From Litorimonas sp963972195 (GTDB lineage: Bacteria; Pseudomonadota; Alphaproteobacteria; Caulobacterales; Maricaulaceae): 64,000 nt of DNA. The stretch lies in contig CAXATH010000004.1 in the NCBI GenBank assembly GCA_963972195.1, positions 1-64,000 on the forward strand. The letters are read 5' to 3'. A program made the translations under genes and the position numbers. The notes beneath the pieces are model-generated. The model made no database searches and was not told the origin of the DNA. It was given only the letters and a program-made list of their open reading frames with translations. The stretch's first letter is position 1. The number at the start of each line of letters is the position of its first letter. Of the stretch, positions 59,818-64,000 are shown one piece after another.

Positions 59818-61428
59818 TTATAAATCCAGAAGCAGCCTTTCCGGATCTTCCAGACATTCTTTCACGCGCACAAGGAAGGTGACGGCTTCTTTACCGTCAA
59901 CAATGCGGTGATCATAGGACAGCGCCAGATACATCATCGGGCGGATAACAATTTGGTCATCCACGACAACCGCACGCTTTTCGATCTTGTGCATGCCGAG
60001 TATGCCGGACTGAGGCGGGTTGAGAATGGGTGAGCTCATCAAAGAGCCGTAAACGCCGCCATTTGAAATCGTGAAGGTCCCTCCGGACATATCATCCATG
60101 GAGAGCTGGCCGTCACGCGCCTTTTCGCCCAGTTTGCCAATGCCTTTTTCGATTCCGCCCAGCGACAGCTCATCGCAATCGCGCAAAACGGGCACAACAA
60201 GGCCTTTATCCGTGCCGACCGCGATCGAGATATCATAATAATTCTTATAAATGATATCTGTGCCATCAATTTCCGCATTCACGCTCGGAACGTCTTTTAG
60301 CGCCTGAACGCAGGCTTTGACGAAGAAGCTCATAAAGCCGAGCTTGATACCGTGTTTCTTCAAGAAAAGCTCTTTATAATCGGAGCGCATCGCCATGATC
60401 TGGGTCATATCCGCTTCATTATAAGTGGTGAGCATGGCCGCCGTGTTTTGCGCGTCTTTCAATCGGCGGGCGATTGTCTGGCGGAGGCGGGACATGCGAA
60501 CGCGTTCCTCGCGCGCGCCCAATTCACGCGGCGCAGACGGCGTCTTTGGCGCCGCTTCTGATTTTTCAGAGGAAGATTTTTTAGCCGGGGGATTGTCTTT
60601 GGCTTTCAAGGCATCTGCTTTGGTAATGCGTCCGTCTTTGCCTGTGCCCTCAACGTCACCGGCGTCAATTCCGCTCTCTTTAAGGATGCGGGCTGCGGAT
60701 GGCATGGCAACGGCGTCTGATGATCCAGAGTCTTTGTTCACAGACGGCGTTCCGCCAACCGCGCCGCCTTCATCCCCCTTGGAGGGCGCGTCTGGCGTGC
60801 CTTTGGCGGGCGCAGAGTCGCTCTCGCCGAGGCGGGCAATCGTCTGGCCAACTTTCGCCGTATCGCCTTCGGCGACCAGATGCTCGACAATAACGCCGGA
60901 GCGCGGCGCAACGAGTTCCTGAGCGGCTTTGTCTGTTTCCAGCTCGACAATGGGTTCATCTTTTTCAACAGTGTCGCCCACCTGTTTCATCCAGGATGCG
61001 ATGGTCACTTCCGAAACGGATTCGCCCACATTCGGCACATCAATATCCAGAGCTGGGCCAGAATCACTGGCGTCATCAGATGACGGCGCTTCGGTTTGCG
61101 ATTTCGTTTCCGCGTCGCCTTTTTCGGCCTCATCCGACGTGTCTTCTTTTTTCTTATCGTCTTGTTGTTCAGAAGAGTCTTTCTTCGCGCCTTTTCCGGA
61201 ACCAAGCTTCGCAATCACCTGGCCAATTTCAGCGACGTCCCCTTCCGCCACCAAAATTTCTTCCAGTATGCCGTCTTCGGGTGACACCAATTCCTGAGAG
61301 GCTTTATCTGTTTCCAGCTCTACAATTGCTTCATCTTTCTTGACGCTGTCACCGGCTTTTTTCATCCAGCTCGCAATTGTGACTTCCGAGACACTTTCGC
61401 CGACATTTGGAATTTTAATATCTGTCAT
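59818..61428 (-). CDS. odhB: dihydrolipoamide succinyltransferase (E2) with two lipoyl domains
   Basis: The 536-residue E2 of 2-oxoglutarate dehydrogenase. Two tandem lipoyl domains are seen: one with lysine in VELETDKASQELVSP (about residue 43) and one in VELETDKAAQELVAP (about residue 165). They are joined by a charged linker rich in Lys, Asp and Ser. A peripheral-subunit-binding domain follows (MPSAARILKESGID, GTGKDGRITKADAL). The catalytic domain starts near 300 and has the trimer core and active site in LSYDHRIVDGKEAVTFL. Single-lipoyl E2 is the common form in E. coli. It is adjacent to sucA, 29 bp downstream. Confidence 0.96.
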   Translation of the reverse strand: MTDIKIPNVGESVSEVTIASWMKKAGDSVKKDEAIVELETDKASQELVSPEDGILEEILVAEGDVAEIGQVIAKLGSGKGAKKDSSEQQDDKKKEDTSDEAEKGDAETKSQTEAPSSDDASDSGPALDIDVPNVGESVSEVTIASWMKQVGDTVEKDEPIVELETDKAAQELVAPRSGVIVEHLVAEGDTAKVGQTIARLGESDSAPAKGTPDAPSKGDEGGAVGGTPSVNKDSGSSDAVAMPSAARILKESGIDAGDVEGTGKDGRITKADALKAKDNPPAKKSSSEKSEAAPKTPSAPRELGAREERVRMSRLRQTIARRLKDAQNTAAMLTTYNEADMTQIMAMRSDYKELFLKKHGIKLGFMSFFVKACVQALKDVPSVNAEIDGTDIIYKNYYDISIAVGTDKGLVVPVLRDCDELSLGGIEKGIGKLGEKARDGQLSMDDMSGGTFTISNGGVYGSLMSSPILNPPQSGILGMHKIEKRAVVVDDQIVIRPMMYLALSYDHRIVDGKEAVTFLVRVKECLEDPERLLLDL

Positions 61429-61457
61429 AATTTTCGTCTTACCTTTTAAGGAGCCGC

Positions 61458-64000
61458 CTATTTGGCAAACGCCCCGTCAAGAATGGCTTGTTGTTCTTTT
61501 TTATGTTTAGCGCTGATACCGGTCGCCGTCGAGGCCGCAGCTCCGCGCCCGACATATCGAGGACGTGTGTTTTTCGCGCCGATCGCCAAGAGGCTTTCTT
61601 CAAGGAATTCATGAATGAAAGACCATGCACCCATGTTTTTAGGCTCTTCCTGACACCAAACCATATCGGCATTTTTGAACCGCTTCAGCTCTTCCTGAAT
61701 GGCGTCATCCGGATAGGGGAATAACTGCTCGACCCGCAGCAGATATACATCGTTTATGTTCTGCTTTTCGCGTTCTTCAAACAAATCAAAATATACTTTG
61801 CCGGAGCAAAGGATAACGCGTTTAATTTTGGAATCAGAGACAAGTTTGATTTCTGTTGTTCCCGGACGGTATTCCGCATCATCCCAAAGCACGCGGTGGA
61901 ATTCCGTGTCCTTTGCCATCTCTTCCAGAGTCGAAACACAGAGCTTGTGACGCAATAGGCTTTTTGGACTCATATTTATCAGAGGCTTGCGGAAGTGACG
62001 TTTTACCTGACGACGAAGCGCGTGGAAGTAGTTGGCCGGGGTGGAGATATTTGTCACTTGCATATTATCTTCGGCGCACATTTGAAGGTATCGCTCCAAA
62101 CGCGCGGAACTGTGCTCCGGCCCTTGCCCTTCATAGCCATGCGGCAAGAGCATGACGAGGCCCGACATGCGAAGCCATTTTTGTTCGGCAGAGGAAATAA
62201 ACTGATCCACCATAACTTGGGCGCCATTGGCGAAGTCACCGAACTGAGCCTCCCAAATCGTCAGCGCTTTGGGCGCCGCCGTTGAGAAACCATACTCAAA
62301 GCCAAGAACCGCTTCTTCAGACAGATGCGAGTTGAGCACCTGATAATATTCCTGATCATCGGACAAATTATTGAGCGGCGTATATTTATGCCCGTCAGAT
62401 TGATCGATGAAATGTGACTGGCGCTGTGAAAATGTTCCGCGTTCAGAGTCCTGACCGGACAAGCGAACCGGATGGCCCTCAAGAATGAGCGTGCCAATCG
62501 CGAGGTGTTCCGCAAGGCCCCAATCGATATTTTCGCCGGTTTCAATTTTTTCGGCGCGGGCTTTGATAATTCGTTTCAGCGTTTTATGAATATTGACGCT
62601 ATTCGGAATAGTGGTGATTTTCTTGCCGATGTCCTTGAGAGTCTCCAGAGGCACATCCGTATCGCCGCGGCGCTTTCCGTCCTTTTTCGTCGGAAGGCTC
62701 AGCCCCTGCCAGACGCCTTGCAGCCAATCAGGCTGCTTGGTTTCGTAGGTCTTAGCTTTTTCAAATTCTTCGTCGAGAAAGCCGTAGAAATCCTCAACCC
62801 GCTTTTCGTGATCTTCTTTGGTGAGATCCCCTTGCTCTATCAGCCGCCCGGCATAAATCTCCCGCGTGGTCGGACAGTCCGCGATGGCCTTATACATAAG
62901 AGGTTGGGTAAAGGAGGGATCATCACCTTCATTATGGCCATAACGGCGGTAACAGGTAATATCCAGAACCACGTCCTTGCCGAATTTCTGGCGATATTCC
63001 GTGGCGATACGCGCGGCGTAAACCACGGCTTCAGGGTCGTCTCCATTGACATGGAATACCGGCGCCTCGACCATAAAGGCCACGTCCGAGCAATATTGTC
63101 CGGAGCGGTATTCATCCGGCGTTGTTGTGAAACCGATTTGGTTGTTAACGATAACGTGTATGGTCCCGCCCGTTCTATAGCCCGTGAGCTGGGACATCTG
63201 GAAGGTTTCCATAACAACGCCCTGACCGGCAAAGGCCGAGTCGCCATGCAGGATGACCGCCATGACTTCTTCGGGTTTGTGGGAACGGTAGGTGCCGGAC
63301 GCCATTTGCTGCTTGGCGCGCGTTTTCCCAATGACGATAGGCGCCACGACTTCCAAATGAGACGGATTCGGAGCGAGCGAGAGATGAACAGAGTTTCCAT
63401 CAAATTCGCGGTCGTCCGAGACGCCCAAATGATATTTCACATCACCGGAGCCAAAGTCTTCGCCGCCGGCCGCAACGCCGCCCAGAAATTCATAAAAAAT
63501 CGCGGAATAGGGTTTTTGCATGACGGACGCCATGACGTTGAGACGCCCCCGATGCGGCATACCAAAGTTGATGTCTTTGAGGCCAAGTTGACCACCCCGT
63601 TTGATAATTTGCTCCAGCGCGGGGAGAAGGCTTTCGGCGCCGTCCAGACCAAACCGTTTGGTGCCAGGATAGCGTTTGTGCAGGAGCTGTTCAAAGGCTT
63701 CGCCCTCAATCAGTTTCTGTAAAATCGCCAGACGACCCTCTTTGGAAAAACTAATTTCTTTTTCAGGGCCCTCGAGGCGTTCTTGAATCCAGGCTTTTTC
63801 GTCCGGATTAGACACATGGGTAAATTGAACGCCGAGAGTTGAACAATAGGTACGTTTGACGACATCAATGATTTCGTTAACGGTCGCGTACTCCAGCCCC
63901 AAAACGCCGTCAATAAAGACCTCTCTGTCCCTATCTGATTCCTCAAACCCGTAAGTTGCAGGGTCGAGCTCGGGGTGGTCGCCCGGCTCGGCAAGACCCA
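61458..64000 (-). CDS. sucA: 2-oxoglutarate dehydrogenase E1 component (5' partial)
   Basis: The reading frame has no stop up to the window edge, where in-frame residues read LAEPGDHPELDPATYGF and then EVFIDGVLGLEYATVNEI. The N-terminal part of the gene lies beyond 64000. About 847 residues are inside. E1 decarboxylates 2-oxoglutarate with thiamine diphosphate and passes the succinyl group to E2. TPP motif: HGDSAFAGQGVVMETFQMS then VNNQIGFTT. Other features are ILQKLIEGEAFEQLLHKRYPG, HRGRLNVM and the C-terminal VGRGAAASTATGISAKHKKEQ. It is the first gene of the sucA-odhB-lpd cluster. Confidence 0.97.
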   Translation of the reverse strand, partial: GLAEPGDHPELDPATYGFEESDRDREVFIDGVLGLEYATVNEIIDVVKRTYCSTLGVQFTHVSNPDEKAWIQERLEGPEKEISFSKEGRLAILQKLIEGEAFEQLLHKRYPGTKRFGLDGAESLLPALEQIIKRGGQLGLKDINFGMPHRGRLNVMASVMQKPYSAIFYEFLGGVAAGGEDFGSGDVKYHLGVSDDREFDGNSVHLSLAPNPSHLEVVAPIVIGKTRAKQQMASGTYRSHKPEEVMAVILHGDSAFAGQGVVMETFQMSQLTGYRTGGTIHVIVNNQIGFTTTPDEYRSGQYCSDVAFMVEAPVFHVNGDDPEAVVYAARIATEYRQKFGKDVVLDITCYRRYGHNEGDDPSFTQPLMYKAIADCPTTREIYAGRLIEQGDLTKEDHEKRVEDFYGFLDEEFEKAKTYETKQPDWLQGVWQGLSLPTKKDGKRRGDTDVPLETLKDIGKKITTIPNSVNIHKTLKRIIKARAEKIETGENIDWGLAEHLAIGTLILEGHPVRLSGQDSERGTFSQRQSHFIDQSDGHKYTPLNNLSDDQEYYQVLNSHLSEEAVLGFEYGFSTAAPKALTIWEAQFGDFANGAQVMVDQFISSAEQKWLRMSGLVMLLPHGYEGQGPEHSSARLERYLQMCAEDNMQVTNISTPANYFHALRRQVKRHFRKPLINMSPKSLLRHKLCVSTLEEMAKDTEFHRVLWDDAEYRPGTTEIKLVSDSKIKRVILCSGKVYFDLFEEREKQNINDVYLLRVEQLFPYPDDAIQEELKRFKNADMVWCQEEPKNMGAWSFIHEFLEESLLAIGAKNTRPRYVGRGAAASTATGISAKHKKEQQAILDGAFAK

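Noticed and set aside
62472..63722. 416-residue plus-strand frame antisense to sucA
   Set aside because: It is long only because of codon bias in sucA; no domain, and sucA is unmistakable.

Overview
The window looks like chromosome from a marine-type alphaproteobacterium. I infer the Hyphomonadaceae/Maricaulales/Robiginitomaculaceae neighbourhood of the Caulobacter-like bacteria. The support is a CpdR-type cell-cycle response regulator, an alphaproteobacterial LptD, the minus-strand order sucA-odhB-small membrane gene-lpd, a TonB receptor of sphingomonad/caulobacter style, heterodimeric methylmalonyl-CoA mutase and moderate GC. No rRNA, tRNA or CRISPR array was seen, and no phage module.

Positions 1-3240 are an accessory junk-yard. 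They hold a large imperfect inverted repeat, a 5'-truncated AT-rich gene, a GC-rich hairpin-dense non-coding block, two start-less coding fragments, and a TetR repressor gene broken by a one-base shift in a G run. The repressor stands beside an intact divergent RND efflux operon (adaptor, pump, outer-membrane lipoprotein, 3343-9039). Two perfect TGACC-N3-GGGTCA operators sit on that operon's promoter. A second, convergent RND pump and adaptor (9217-13451) diverge from a MarR regulator with a 13-bp operator-like dyad, and the MarR gene leads into two hotdog thioesterase-fold genes. A UbiB-type kinase, an IS6-family insertion sequence and a class II Fic protein with its own repeated operator motif follow, up to 18.9 kb.

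Positions 19-29.4 kb carry a MinD-like protein without a Walker A lysine behind a strong promoter. A tightly overlapping EF-hand protein / ECF sigma / anti-sigma operon is the best candidate here for a little-described sensing system. Next come TesB-like thioesterase, ketopantoate reductase, Hsp20 with a heat-shock promoter, a methyltransferase-like lipoprotein, an SCP2 protein, a lysophospholipase-like hydrolase, a histidinol-phosphatase-like IMPase, an XRE regulator and N-formylglutamate amidohydrolase.

Positions 29.5-37 kb begin with cpdR and a 768-residue trimeric autotransporter. Its head is six copies of an 84-residue (6 x 14) superrepeat. After a small secreted protein there is a DUF4331 protein with a polyproline lipoprotein, flanked by two ECF sigma genes and an anti-sigma gene. 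Positions 37-64 kb are mostly housekeeping: purT, a TadG-like vWA protein, nitrilase, type-B carboxylesterase, an SUMF1-fold protein, class II aldolase, galM, alanine dehydrogenase with a divergent Lrp regulator, lptD, ferredoxin-NADP reductase, methylmalonyl-CoA mutase subunits, a DUF302 lipoprotein, a TonB receptor, and the 2-oxoglutarate dehydrogenase cluster (lpd, odhB with two lipoyl domains, and sucA running off the right edge).
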